NCBI GenBank assembly: GCA_903929485.1
Contig: CAIYUY010000167.1
Span: 1-46,944 of the forward strand
Direction: 5' to 3'
Length of the DNA: 46,944 bases
DNA from: an uncultured Desulfuromonadales bacterium
Lineage (GTDB): Bacteria; Desulfobacterota; Desulfuromonadia; Geobacterales; CAIOGM01
The notes under the pieces were generated by a model. The model had not been told where the DNA came from. It saw only the letters and a list, made by a program, of their open reading frames with translations, and did no database searches. This document shows positions 16,192 to 24,787 of this stretch, one piece after another. Position 1 is the stretch's first letter; every line of letters begins with the position of its first letter. A program made the translations under genes and the position numbers.

Positions 16192-17607
16192 ATGGAACGG
16201 ATCATAGCCCGCTTCGTTGCCGCTCTGCGTGAAAGCGGCATCCGGGTCTCCCCCGGTGAAACTCTGGATGCGGTTCAGGCCTTGGCCCTGGGGGGGATGG
16301 AAGGACGTAAATTGTCCCGGCAACTCCTCCGACTGACCATGGTGAAGAATCACAACGACATCCCCCTCTTCAATGATATCTTTAACCGTTTTTTCAGCCG
16401 CTTCAAACCTGACGAAGGGGAAGATGATCACCGTGGCCCGACTGATCTCCCCCTCGTAAACATGGAGGGGGAATTCAGCTACCTGGACCAATTGCAACAT
16501 GACGACCATGACGAACCGGGCCCACTCCTCAAATTCCATGGCGATATGGATCCTGAGGATCTGCAAGAGCTGAAAAGTCTCACGGAGATAGATCCCGATG
16601 ATTCGGACGGCCAGGAGATCATCGTGCAGATGAAGGGGTACCGGGGGAAGGCAAAGGCTCCCCGCCCCACACGGCGCTATACGCAAAACCCGCTTACCAT
16701 GGAGATAAATAAAAGCACCGGCGTCCAGCGAGGGATCACCTTTTCTCCCGAAGAGCAGGCCGCCATGCAGGATGTGGTTGCCCGGATGATGCTCCGCCTC
16801 CGTAAAGACATGCGAAGGATGAAAAACGATCAGAGCCGCGGCAAACTCCATGTCATCAAGACGATCCGAAAAAATTATCGCAATGACATGATCCCGTTCC
16901 AGGTGGCGTTGCGCCGCAAGCGTCGGGAAAAGCCGCGACTGGTGGTGCTCTGCGACGTCAGCTTTTCCGTAAGCCATGCTTCCCGTTTCATGCTGCTTCT
17001 GCTCCATACCCTGCACAACCAGATGCTGAATGTCCGGAGCTTCATCTTTAATCGGGAGGTGGCGGAGATCACCGAAATGCTGGCCAACATGCCGGTGAAC
17101 GACCTGATGGAGACCATCGACAAGGGGGATATCGTCGATCCGGACGAAAACAGCAGCTTCGGCACGGTTTTTCTCAACTTCAAGAGCAGGTATCTGGAAA
17201 ATATCAGGGGAAGGCCGGCCTTCATCATCCTGGGGGACGGCCGGAATAACTACGGTGAAGCCAATGACTGGGTGCTGGACGAACTCCGGGAAAAAGCGCG
17301 CTATATCCTCTGGCTTACCCCGGAAGAGCGCGAGACGTGGAGTCGCGGCGACTGTCTTATGGAGACCTACGGCTCCTATTGTGATAAGGTGGAGGTCGTT
17401 AAAACGGTGGAAGAGTTGGGCCAGGTGGTGGAAGAGCTGCTGAGGGACATCTACGCCGACCAAGCCCATCCCCTGGACCGAAAACTCTTGCGGGAAACCA
17501 AGGCCGCCGAAGCTGCCCAATCGTCAAATTATCAGGATTATTACACCCGTGGCTCCGGATCGGGGAGTCAACCGGCCTTTGACCCTGGCGGTCGGAGCCA
17601 CTGGTAA
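16192..17607 (+). CDS. VWA domain protein, CoxE-like
   Basis: A 471-residue soluble protein. The N-terminal ~240 residues are helical and charged; the VWA domain starts at ~248 with RLVVLCDVSFSVS, where D255-x-S257-x-S259 is an intact metal-ion-dependent adhesion site. FIFNREVAEIT and GDGRNN follow as in CoxE proteins. Partner of the MoxR ATPase directly upstream; the pair probably matures a metalloenzyme. The gene ends 29 bases before a small Cys protein with a strong ribosome site, so the operon probably continues. Confidence 0.88.
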   Translation: MERIIARFVAALRESGIRVSPGETLDAVQALALGGMEGRKLSRQLLRLTMVKNHNDIPLFNDIFNRFFSRFKPDEGEDDHRGPTDLPLVNMEGEFSYLDQLQHDDHDEPGPLLKFHGDMDPEDLQELKSLTEIDPDDSDGQEIIVQMKGYRGKAKAPRPTRRYTQNPLTMEINKSTGVQRGITFSPEEQAAMQDVVARMMLRLRKDMRRMKNDQSRGKLHVIKTIRKNYRNDMIPFQVALRRKRREKPRLVVLCDVSFSVSHASRFMLLLLHTLHNQMLNVRSFIFNREVAEITEMLANMPVNDLMETIDKGDIVDPDENSSFGTVFLNFKSRYLENIRGRPAFIILGDGRNNYGEANDWVLDELREKARYILWLTPEERETWSRGDCLMETYGSYCDKVEVVKTVEELGQVVEELLRDIYADQAHPLDRKLLRETKAAEAAQSSNYQDYYTRGSGSGSQPAFDPGGRSHW

Positions 17608-17636
17608 GGCGCAAGTCAATAAAAAGGAGTAAGAGA

Positions 17637-17873
17637 ATGAGTTGTGACGACAAGAATCACCAGATGCATATGTGTGCTCTCAAGAGACGGGGACTTGAAG
17701 AGTGTATCGAAAACTTTTCCAACAAACCCACGGTTCAATGCCGAAAGTGCGGTGTCATGGCCAACAGCTCGCAAAACCTCTGCGCCGCTCACCTGCTCCA
17801 GGAGGCCCCCAATGTGGAAGGAGGCCATGGCAACGTGGCTCTCGATGAGGTGGGAGAACCGCACTCGGGATAG
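17637..17873 (+). CDS. Small cysteine/histidine protein, zinc-ribbon-like
   Basis: A 78-residue protein with a strong ribosome site (AAAAAGGAGTAAGAG before the ATG). Cysteines at 3, 13, 23, 35, 38 and 48; VQCRKCGVMANSSQNLC resembles a zinc-binding knuckle, with several histidines around. No family recognised. It follows the VWA gene by 29 bases and is probably co-transcribed. The overlapping frame starting at 17644 has no ribosome site and is not preferred. Confidence 0.7.
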   Translation: MSCDDKNHQMHMCALKRRGLEECIENFSNKPTVQCRKCGVMANSSQNLCAAHLLQEAPNVEGGHGNVALDEVGEPHSG

Positions 17874-17901
17874 GTAGTTGAAACTAAAAAAGAGGCATGA
17901 C

Positions 17902-18033
17902 ATGAAAGAGAGAACCGGCGTTACCACCTTAAAGGGGAATCCCGTCACCCTGCTGGGCCCGACGCTGCAGGTGGGGGGGGCACCTATTGTTACCAGGCAG
18001 CTCCCCATGGACGGCATCCGCGGAGGATACTAA
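17902..18033 (+). pseudogene. Stub of a thiol peroxidase gene (43 codons)
   Basis: The predicted peptide begins MKERTGVTTLKGNPVTLLGP then LQVGGAP, which is the N-terminus of thiol peroxidase Tpx (typically ERTGVVTFKGNPLTLLGPELKVGDKAPDF). After ~27 residues the similarity stops, and the remaining 16 codons (PIVTRQLPMDGIRGGY) match nothing I know. The peroxidatic cysteine and all of the fold are missing. A run of eight G lies at the break point (17972-17980), but shifting frame there does not restore Tpx, so a deletion is more likely than a frameshift. It could be translated as a short peptide, but the ribosome site (AGAGGC) is modest. Confidence 0.62.
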
Positions 18034-18048
18034 ACAAGGAGGATCGTC

Positions 18049-18213
18049 ATGAGCCGGATGCTGCTTGCCGCGGGGAGATATGTTCAAGGGGCGAAAGCCT
18101 TGAGGGAAATCGGGACGCACGCCGCCCGGTTCGCCGTGACTCCGCCCATGGTGGAGGCCGCCATCATCACCGCCGATGCCCTGGGAACGGCATACCGGAG
18201 GTCCCCGCGGTGA
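18049..18213 (+). pseudogene. Glycerol dehydrogenase (gldA) remnant with large internal deletion
   Basis: 54 codons with a strong ribosome site (AAGGAGG). The first half (LLAAGRYVQGAKALREIGTH) matches the N-terminus of glycerol dehydrogenase GldA (SPGKYIQGADVINRLGEY in E. coli). The second half (VTPPMVEAAIITADALGTAY) matches the extreme C-terminus ([20 protein letters not shown]). The ~300 residues between, with NAD and metal sites, are absent, while reading frame, start and stop are kept. The last four bases overlap the GTG start of the next kinase (GTGA), so its translation may still couple the kinase to upstream genes. Confidence 0.7.
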
Positions 18214-20129
18214 AAACTCTCCGTGACTTCAAGACTCACCAAGACGAACTGGAGATGAAGATTGAGGAGCTGAGAAACTCACGGGAGGAACTTGAGGCGT
18301 CCCGGAACAAGTTGGCGCTCCTCTACGATTTCGCCCCGGTGGGGTATTTCACTCTGGACCGCCACGGAGCCGTCAAAACCGTCAACCTGACCGGTATGCG
18401 CATGCTGGGGAGGGAATCAACGGAACTGGTCAGCCGGGAATTCCGGGAGTTCGTGGCTGAGGAAGAGCGATTTGTCTTCAAAACGTTTTTTCATGGGATA
18501 TTTAACGGAAACGGCAAGGAAACCTGCCGTTTGCGGCTTCTCATGAGTAATCATCAGCCGCTCTATGTCCGGATCGAGGCCATGGCCACGGAATCAGGGG
18601 AAGAGTGCCTTGTCGTACTGGTGGACATCACCGAGCGGCGTCGGGGAGAGCAGGCCCTGCTGGAAAGCGAATACAATCTGACCAAGGCTCAGGCCATGAC
18701 CCATGTGGGTTCATGGAGTTACGATCCCGCCACCGGCGAGGTTAAGGCATCCGACGAATTGCTGAAGATCATGCGGCTCACACGCAAGGAGGTAACTCCC
18801 GACGCCTTTGCCGGTGTCATCCATCCGGAAGATCATGATACCGTCATGGAGCATCTTCGCGTCGGGAGGGAAGAGGGGAGGAGTTACGAGATCGAACATC
18901 GTCTCCGCTTTGACGATGGCGGCACACGTTGGGTCTACACCATCGTGGAGGCGTCGGTGAACAGCAGCGGCAAGGTTCTCAAACTCTACGGTACGACCCA
19001 GGACATCACCCTGCGAAAGAAGGGGGAGGTGGAGCTGAGAAATAAAACCAACGAGCTGCAGGCGATCTTCGATTCCATCAGCGACGGCATCGTTGTCTAC
19101 GACCATGACGGCCTGGTTCAACACCACAATCTGATCACTCCGCAACTCTTCCCCCGGAAGCTCCTCCCTGGAAAATCCTGCCGTGAACTGTTTCATCCGG
19201 ACATTCCCCGGCACCGGGAGTGTCCGGTGGAACTGGCCATCCATGGCCGTCGTGTGGAGAGATCCCTGGTTGCCGAAGGAGAGGGGGGGAAAAGTCAATA
19301 CGTGGATGTAACCGCCACCCCTATCAGTGGCGAATTGGGAGAGAACAACCGGGCGCTCCTCTTTTTCCGGGACATCTCGGAAAAACGGCTCCAGGAGATG
19401 CGCCTGATCCAAACGGAAAAGATGTCCAGCATCGGAGTCCTGGCCACAGGGATCGCCCATGAGATCAACAATCCACTCACCTCGGTGGCCGGCTACGCGG
19501 AGGCGTTGCAGCGGCGCTTCCGTGACCAGCCCGAGCTGAAGGAAGATCCCCGGCTGGATGTCTTTCCCCACTACCTGGAGGTAATCATCCGTGAATCCTA
19601 TCGCTGCAAGGGGATCATCGACCACCTGCTCAACTTCGGCAGAAAATCCGATGGGATGAATGTCAAGGTGGAGATAAACGAGTCGCTGGGGGAGATTCTC
19701 GAACTGATCAGGAACCAGCCGGGCTATAAACGGATAAAGGTCGTCACCGGTCTGCAACGGGATCTCCCCCCGGTCCTGGGGGACCCTTCCGGACTCCGGC
19801 AACTCTGCATGAACCTGCTGATAAACGCCCATCAGGCCATCAAAGGGGCCGGCACGGTGGAGGTAACAACGGCATACACCGCGGGCGGGATGGTCACCAT
19901 CACCATCCGTGATACCGGTTGCGGCATGAAGCAGGGGATCATGGACCGGATCTGGGAACCTTTATTCACCACCAAGGAGGTGGGAAAGGGGGTAGGCCTG
20001 GGACTGGCGCTCACCTACAACATAATCAAACGTCACGGCGGCGACATCAGGGTGGAGAGTCGGGTGAACGAAGGATCGCTCTTTACGGTGACGCTGCCGG
20101 CCTCCGGGGAGGGGGGGGTCAGATTTTGA
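18210..20129 (+). CDS. Soluble histidine kinase with three PAS domains
   Basis: A 639-residue cytoplasmic kinase. A coiled coil (8-35) precedes PAS 1 (~35-140), PAS 2 (~155-270, ending in a PAC-type RWVYTIVEAS) and PAS 3 (~283-395). The kinase core has H417 (GIAHEINNPL), N-box NLLINAHQA, G1 DTGCGM and G2 GKGVGLGLA. From PAS 3 on it is a close paralogue of the kinase at 8679 (shared NELQAIFD, HEINNPLTSVAGYAEAL, YLEVIIRESYRCKGII). It has no response regulator beside it, so it may feed into the regulator at 9875. Start is GTG at 18210, overlapping the gldA remnant by 4 bases. Its 3' end overlaps the convergent chemotaxis gene by 11 bases. Confidence 0.9.
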   Translation: MKTLRDFKTHQDELEMKIEELRNSREELEASRNKLALLYDFAPVGYFTLDRHGAVKTVNLTGMRMLGRESTELVSREFREFVAEEERFVFKTFFHGIFNGNGKETCRLRLLMSNHQPLYVRIEAMATESGEECLVVLVDITERRRGEQALLESEYNLTKAQAMTHVGSWSYDPATGEVKASDELLKIMRLTRKEVTPDAFAGVIHPEDHDTVMEHLRVGREEGRSYEIEHRLRFDDGGTRWVYTIVEASVNSSGKVLKLYGTTQDITLRKKGEVELRNKTNELQAIFDSISDGIVVYDHDGLVQHHNLITPQLFPRKLLPGKSCRELFHPDIPRHRECPVELAIHGRRVERSLVAEGEGGKSQYVDVTATPISGELGENNRALLFFRDISEKRLQEMRLIQTEKMSSIGVLATGIAHEINNPLTSVAGYAEALQRRFRDQPELKEDPRLDVFPHYLEVIIRESYRCKGIIDHLLNFGRKSDGMNVKVEINESLGEILELIRNQPGYKRIKVVTGLQRDLPPVLGDPSGLRQLCMNLLINAHQAIKGAGTVEVTTAYTAGGMVTITIRDTGCGMKQGIMDRIWEPLFTTKEVGKGVGLGLALTYNIIKRHGGDIRVESRVNEGSLFTVTLPASGEGGVRF

Positions 20130-21801
20130 ATCTCCCCGCCATCATTTTGAGCTGTTCCGCCAGCCGGGCAAGATCTTCCGAACTCACCTCCACCTGCTTG
20201 CTGTTTGAGGTGATTTCAGCCACGGATCTGTCGGCGGCGGCAATATCCTGAGCTATGGTTTCGGACGCGCCCGTTATCTGAGCCACATTGGTAGTGACCT
20301 CTTGCATCCCCTGGGCGGCGTGAGCTATATTGCCGGCGATATCACTGGTCACCGTCGTTTGTTCCTCTATAGCCACCGCCGTGGCGCCGATCATTTCATT
20401 CACTTCCTGAATCGTATGGGAGATCCGATCTATATCCTCCACGGTCTCGTGGGTGGATAACTGGATATTTTCTATTTTTTCCCTGATCCCTTCGGTGGCC
20501 CTGGCCGTTTGCTGGGCCAGCATCTTGATCTCACTGGCGACTACGGTGAACCCCTTGCCGGCGGCGCCGGCCCTGGCCGCCTCGATGGTGGCGTTCAGCG
20601 CCAGGAGATTGGTCTGGGCGGAAATGGCGGCGATGGTCTCGGAAACCTTGCCGATCTCCAGAGCCGCCCTCCCCAGGGAAGCGACCTTTTCCGACACGTC
20701 TCCTGCCTGGGAAACGGCATTTTCCGCCATGGCGTGCGCCCTGGAGGAGGTACGCGAAATCTCACCGATGGTGGAGGTCATCTCCTCCGTAGCCACTGAT
20801 ACCGTATTAACGTTCGTGCTGCTCTGTTCCATGGCCGCCGCCACGGAGAGCATGTTGCTGCTCATCTGTTGCGCCGCGGCGGCCACACCCATGATACGGG
20901 ACGATGTCTGACCGGTGCAGGAATTCATCTGCAACGAAACAATGGAGAGTTCCGTGGCTGACGAAGAGAGGGTATGTACCCCGTCCGCCATCTCGCCGAA
21001 CAGTCGCTTCAGGTTTGCCGCCATCTGATTCAGTGCGCCGGCCAGTTCCCCCATCTCGTCCTTGGAGGTGACGGAAATGCTCTGCGTCAGATCGCCATCC
21101 GCCATCTTGTTGGCGAAAAGAACCCCCTGTCTCACCGGACCGATGATGCTGCGGGAGATATAGAGCCCGATGACAATAATAAGCGACAGGATTACTGTAT
21201 TTACCACGACAATTACCAGCATGGATTTTTTGAGAATGGCGGCCGCTTCACTTTCCATCTCCGCGCACTTTTTGTTCACCAACTCAACGAGCTTGTCGAT
21301 CCCCGTGCGATGCTTGACATACTCCGGCTCAAGACGGTTCTTCATGATTTCAGCGGCGGCCTCCTTATCCCCGCTCAACAGAGCGGGAACAAAGCTTTCT
21401 TGCGCACTTTTGTAGAACATGGACGCCGACCGGTACGCATCTTCCATGAGGGCGGTTTTGATCTCTCCCGGCGGCAACTCTTTCTTCCAGAATTCATGCC
21501 GCTCTTCGAAATCCCCCTTCAGCTTGGTGAATTCCTTGATATAAATCTGTTTTTTGCCGCCATCCGGTTCATTTTGGAGCCGTTGCAGCGTGAGATATGA
21601 TTCGATGATATATTCGGGTGGCGGCAGGATGTCGGCGGCAAGGTCTTTTCCCTGGACGATCTCCTTGTAGAGCGGACCATTCACCTTCAATTTTTGCAGA
21701 ATAATGAAGGTAGACAGCGAAGAGATACCGATTCCGAGTATAGAGACGATAACTAGCAACAACATTTTTGCGGATAGTTTCATCGCGTCAATCCCCAGCA
21801 T
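20119..21801 (-). CDS. Methyl-accepting chemotaxis protein
   Basis: A 560-residue chemoreceptor: membrane helix ~12-35, periplasmic four-helix-bundle-type sensor (~36-185), second helix (MLVIVVVNTVILSLIIVIGLYI), HAMP domain, then the coiled-coil signalling domain with the hairpin tip around LLALNATIEAARAGAAGKGF. It lacks a C-terminal pentapeptide for methylation enzymes. I use the start at 21801, which follows GAAGGAGGGGG; a start six codons in is also possible. It converges on the PAS kinase and shares 11 bases with it. Confidence 0.92.
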   Translation of the reverse strand: MLGIDAMKLSAKMLLLVIVSILGIGISSLSTFIILQKLKVNGPLYKEIVQGKDLAADILPPPEYIIESYLTLQRLQNEPDGGKKQIYIKEFTKLKGDFEERHEFWKKELPPGEIKTALMEDAYRSASMFYKSAQESFVPALLSGDKEAAAEIMKNRLEPEYVKHRTGIDKLVELVNKKCAEMESEAAAILKKSMLVIVVVNTVILSLIIVIGLYISRSIIGPVRQGVLFANKMADGDLTQSISVTSKDEMGELAGALNQMAANLKRLFGEMADGVHTLSSSATELSIVSLQMNSCTGQTSSRIMGVAAAAQQMSSNMLSVAAAMEQSSTNVNTVSVATEEMTSTIGEISRTSSRAHAMAENAVSQAGDVSEKVASLGRAALEIGKVSETIAAISAQTNLLALNATIEAARAGAAGKGFTVVASEIKMLAQQTARATEGIREKIENIQLSTHETVEDIDRISHTIQEVNEMIGATAVAIEEQTTVTSDIAGNIAHAAQGMQEVTTNVAQITGASETIAQDIAAADRSVAEITSNSKQVEVSSEDLARLAEQLKMMAGRFKI

Positions 21802-21851
21802 GACACCCCCTCCTTCACACTTAAAATTCCACATTTTTGAAAATCAAAGAC

Positions 21852-21876
21852 AAAAAAGCCGTTCTCGGGCGTTTTT
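21852..21876 (-). terminator. Probable terminator of the cytochrome operon
   Basis: On the minus strand GCC-CGAGAAC-GGC flanked by AAAAA on one side and TTTTTT on the other makes a hairpin with a T-run. It lies ~100 bases beyond the stop of the beta-propeller gene. The same hairpin reads with T-run GTTTTT on the plus strand. Confidence 0.5.
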
Positions 21877-21899
21877 CTCAAGGGATGCGCAAACAGCCG

Positions 21900-21938
21900 A
21901 ATCCGTTCACCCTTCGACAAACCGAGGGTGAACGGATT
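21900..21938. repeat. Palindromic intergenic element
   Basis: A perfect 14-bp inverted repeat AATCCGTTCACCCT (21900-21913, 21925-21938) with loop TCGACAAACCG. It belongs to the widespread CCCTTCGACAA...AGGGTGAACGG type of intergenic palindrome. A related CCTGAGC...GTCGAAGG sequence occurs near 44343 and 45787. Confidence 0.7.
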
Positions 21939-21972
21939 CAATTTCAAGTACCGATTTATTTTCAAAATCGCC

Positions 21973-23913
21973 TTACTGCACCGTCAGCTGATCGGCCACC
22001 AGAGTCCCCACGGCGACGGTCACGACACCGACGACAGTCGTGCTTCCGGGGCGACTCACATAGGCGCCATCATACCCCCCCTGCAAGGTAACGGTGATGC
22101 CAAGCCGGTTCAGGTTCAGACCGCCGGAGAAAGAACTCTCCGTTGCCTGAATCAGATCACCGCTTGTCGCCGCCGCATAAGCCTGCAGCAGAGTCTGGTA
22201 ATAAGAAGTTCCTATCCGAACGGGGAGCAGCGTGCTGCTGAAAGTGGGGGTTACGGTGCAGTCGGCGGTAATGGGAGCAGTGGTGTAGCTGTTACCGACC
22301 AACGTCCCGCCACATCCGGTTACCGAGAGAATCGTATAACCGTTATCAGGTGTGACGGTAAACGAAATTGTTTTATTGAACTCCACCACCTGCTGGAGAA
22401 GAGGAGTGATGCTGCCGTGGGACGTATTCACCGGCGTCACTTTATAGGTGACGGGTGACACCCCGATGACGGTAAACGTGTAGGAGGCAATGGCGCCCAC
22501 CAGCGGACTGCTCTGGGAGCCGGAGTTGATGGAGGTGGAGTCATTACCATCAACGGCCAGGACGTAGATCGTATGAGCGCCGGATGTCAGGGGTGAGGTG
22601 GTCGCACTGAAATAACCGACAGCGGGAGTTGCCGCCAGCCAGACTCCCCGTTGAGTATCGACCTGATAATAAACGGTGCGTACCGGTGAACCGGTGGAAC
22701 TGGCGGCGGTGAGGGTGAAAGTTGGAGTCGTGGTGGTAGTCGTATCTCCCACCAAAGGAGAGACGGTGGTGAGCAGCGGGCTCAACGGGACGGGAGTTTC
22801 CGCTATGACCGTCACGTTGTTACTGAAGTTGTTAGCCACATAGACGGTGTTAGTTGTCAGGTTTACCGCAACCGCCCGGGGTTGAGCACCGACGTTAAGA
22901 GTCGACACGGAAAAATTATTACCGCCGTCAATCACCGTGACGCTATTGTAACCGGATTGATTGTTGGCGACATAGACCTTGCCGCTCACCGGATTCACCG
23001 TCAATCCCACGGGCTGTCCTCCCGTGGCCACCGTTTTTATGATCGTGTTGGTATCGTCAATTACGGACACACTGCCGCTATTGGCGATATAGTTGACTGC
23101 GTAGGCCAGGTTGCTTTTCGGGTTCACCGCCACGGCATTATAGCAATTACCTCCAACGACACCCACGGTGTTCAGCACGGTATCGGTGTTACCGTTAATT
23201 ATCGTCACAGTCCCATTATAATTAGCGACATAAACCTTATTGGTCCCCGGATTAACCGCCACGGCCTCGGGACTTACCGGCGTGACTCCGGGATCCGCCA
23301 CCAGGGGAATCGTTTTGATTCCGTTAAAGCCGTCAATCACCGTAATGCTATCCCCCAGATTATGAGCGACATAGACCTTATTGGTCACAGGATTTACCGC
23401 CAGCGCCCAAGGCGCCGACTTGACCCCCAGATCGATGGTGGTAATCGCATCAGTCGAACCGTCGATGACCGTCACGCTGTTACCCTGTTTATTGGCGACG
23501 TAAATCTTGTTACTCTCCACATTCACCGCCACCGCGCAGGGATAGGCTCCCGTGTTAATCACGGTGCCGACACTCCCGGTGGCCCCGTCTATTACCGTCA
23601 CATTGCCGGATCCGGAGTTGGTGACATAAATCTTATTAGTCCGCGGGTTTACCGCCACAGCGTTAGCCGAATACGTGGCGGTGCTCCCCGTCCCCACTGT
23701 CGCTTCGGAAGTGCCGGTGGCGCCGTCGATCACCGTGACCGTGGCGGGATTATAGATATGGTTTACGACATAGATCTTGTTGGTTACCGGATTAACCGCC
23801 ACGGCCCAGGGGCTTACCCCGGTGGGGATGGGGTTCTGGGCCGAGACAACCATCGGCAACCAGACCAGCAGCATCAGCTGGAGAAAAGAGACCTTGCAGA
23901 TAAGCTTAACCAT
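21973..23913 (-). CDS. Secreted YVTN beta-propeller repeat protein
   Basis: A 646-residue exported protein. After a signal peptide (cleavage after VSA) come about nine repeats of ~40 residues of the type AVAVNPVTNKIYVANxxSxxVTVIDG (to ~residue 370), the YVTN/NHL-like blades of a beta-propeller. A Thr/Ser/Pro-rich linker, an Ig-like segment with YYQVD, and a KVTPVNTSHGSITP repeat domain of the type found in surface proteins follow. Such propellers are extracellular binding scaffolds. It is the last gene of the operon, 33 bases after the cytochrome lipoprotein. Start at 23913 is fixed by GGGAGG 7 bases upstream. Confidence 0.85.
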   Translation of the reverse strand: MVKLICKVSFLQLMLLVWLPMVVSAQNPIPTGVSPWAVAVNPVTNKIYVVNHIYNPATVTVIDGATGTSEATVGTGSTATYSANAVAVNPRTNKIYVTNSGSGNVTVIDGATGSVGTVINTGAYPCAVAVNVESNKIYVANKQGNSVTVIDGSTDAITTIDLGVKSAPWALAVNPVTNKVYVAHNLGDSITVIDGFNGIKTIPLVADPGVTPVSPEAVAVNPGTNKVYVANYNGTVTIINGNTDTVLNTVGVVGGNCYNAVAVNPKSNLAYAVNYIANSGSVSVIDDTNTIIKTVATGGQPVGLTVNPVSGKVYVANNQSGYNSVTVIDGGNNFSVSTLNVGAQPRAVAVNLTTNTVYVANNFSNNVTVIAETPVPLSPLLTTVSPLVGDTTTTTTPTFTLTAASSTGSPVRTVYYQVDTQRGVWLAATPAVGYFSATTSPLTSGAHTIYVLAVDGNDSTSINSGSQSSPLVGAIASYTFTVIGVSPVTYKVTPVNTSHGSITPLLQQVVEFNKTISFTVTPDNGYTILSVTGCGGTLVGNSYTTAPITADCTVTPTFSSTLLPVRIGTSYYQTLLQAYAAATSGDLIQATESSFSGGLNLNRLGITVTLQGGYDGAYVSRPGSTTVVGVVTVAVGTLVADQLTVQ

Positions 23914-23946
23914 ATCGTCCTCCCTATCCTGGCATCGTTTCAATAA

Positions 23947-24765
23947 CTACTGGTTAGGAGCATTGACCGCCGGCCAGACCGGTGGCGCCAGATCCGGCGA
24001 TGTGGGAGGCGGCCAGATATACGTGGGAGCAGCGGGATTGGCCGTTTTACTTAAATCACCGTGGCACATGGTATTGTTATAGCAGCCGGGAGCTGTCCCC
24101 ACGGGGGCGCCGTCACGAGTGGCCAACAGGTTGTTGAAGGTGGTATAGTTGGTATAAACCGGCGCATAGACGGATCCGGTGAAGTAACGGAAACGATGGT
24201 GTTTCACTCTGTTATGGCAGGGGTAACAGGCGGGGGCGTTATCCGCGGAAACAACTGCGTGAGTATGCTGCATCCAATCGGGGCTTTGACCGTTCCAAGC
24301 GTCATGTGGCATCCCCATGGTATGGAAATGACAGTTATTGGCATCAAAACAGTTCACATTGTGAGAAAGGGAGGTCCCCTTGTAATCGGCGCCGTGACAG
24401 TTCTGACAGGAGAGAAAGCCGGAGATGACATTATTGGCAAGGACCCCGGGCGATCCCTTGGCCATGTCGCCATGGGCGGAGGGCCAGTCCGCATAAAAAG
24501 GTCCGGGCGGAACCGAATGCAGATGGCATGCATTATTGCAGGTTATCTTGGCGCTCCCCCCCAGAAGGTCCTGCCCGTGGCACTCCTTGCACTGCCCCGG
24601 TGACGCTACGTACTGAAGCCCATGGGAGATGGGGGATTCCCACCCGGTGGTGTGCTGCGTCGCCTGGAATGACGGCGCAGCCGAGTTTGACGAGCCACAC
24701 CCGCAAACAGCAATCAAAAGAGCGCCGCCCGCGAGAAACCTGCTACTGAATTTTATTATTTTCAT
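23947..24765 (-). CDS. Multihaem cytochrome c lipoprotein with unusual haem motifs
   Basis: A 272-residue exported protein. The signal peptide ends in AVCGCGSS, compatible with a lipobox, so it is probably membrane anchored. Three canonical haem sites are present (CKECH, CQNCH, CYPCH). Three more look like haem sites with longer spacing: CNNACH (CX3CH) and CFDANNCH and CYNNTMCH (CX5CH). Many extra histidines can be sixth ligands. Total haem number is therefore three to six. Resembles Geobacter cytochromes with mixed CXXCH and expanded motifs. It lies between a pentahaem cytochrome (22 bases upstream) and the beta-propeller gene, in an operon led by an outer-membrane barrel. Confidence 0.85.
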   Translation of the reverse strand: MKIIKFSSRFLAGGALLIAVCGCGSSNSAAPSFQATQHTTGWESPISHGLQYVASPGQCKECHGQDLLGGSAKITCNNACHLHSVPPGPFYADWPSAHGDMAKGSPGVLANNVISGFLSCQNCHGADYKGTSLSHNVNCFDANNCHFHTMGMPHDAWNGQSPDWMQHTHAVVSADNAPACYPCHNRVKHHRFRYFTGSVYAPVYTNYTTFNNLLATRDGAPVGTAPGCYNNTMCHGDLSKTANPAAPTYIWPPPTSPDLAPPVWPAVNAPNQ

Positions 24766-24787
24766 CGTAAACTCCTTCGGTTAGCGG

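Noticed and set aside
15907-17520. Long open frame (537 codons) on the minus strand
   Set aside because: Mirror of the VWA and MoxR genes caused by GC-rich third positions; protein is low in family-like patterns and has no ribosome site.
15287-17607. MoxR-VWA pair as an anti-phage system
   Set aside because: Some defence systems use MoxR and VWA proteins, but this pair is CoxD/CoxE-like, lacks effector genes and sits in a metabolic sigma-54 locus.
17972-17982. Sequencing frameshift in tpx at the poly-G run
   Set aside because: Neither other frame after the run continues the Tpx sequence, so a homopolymer error does not explain the stub.
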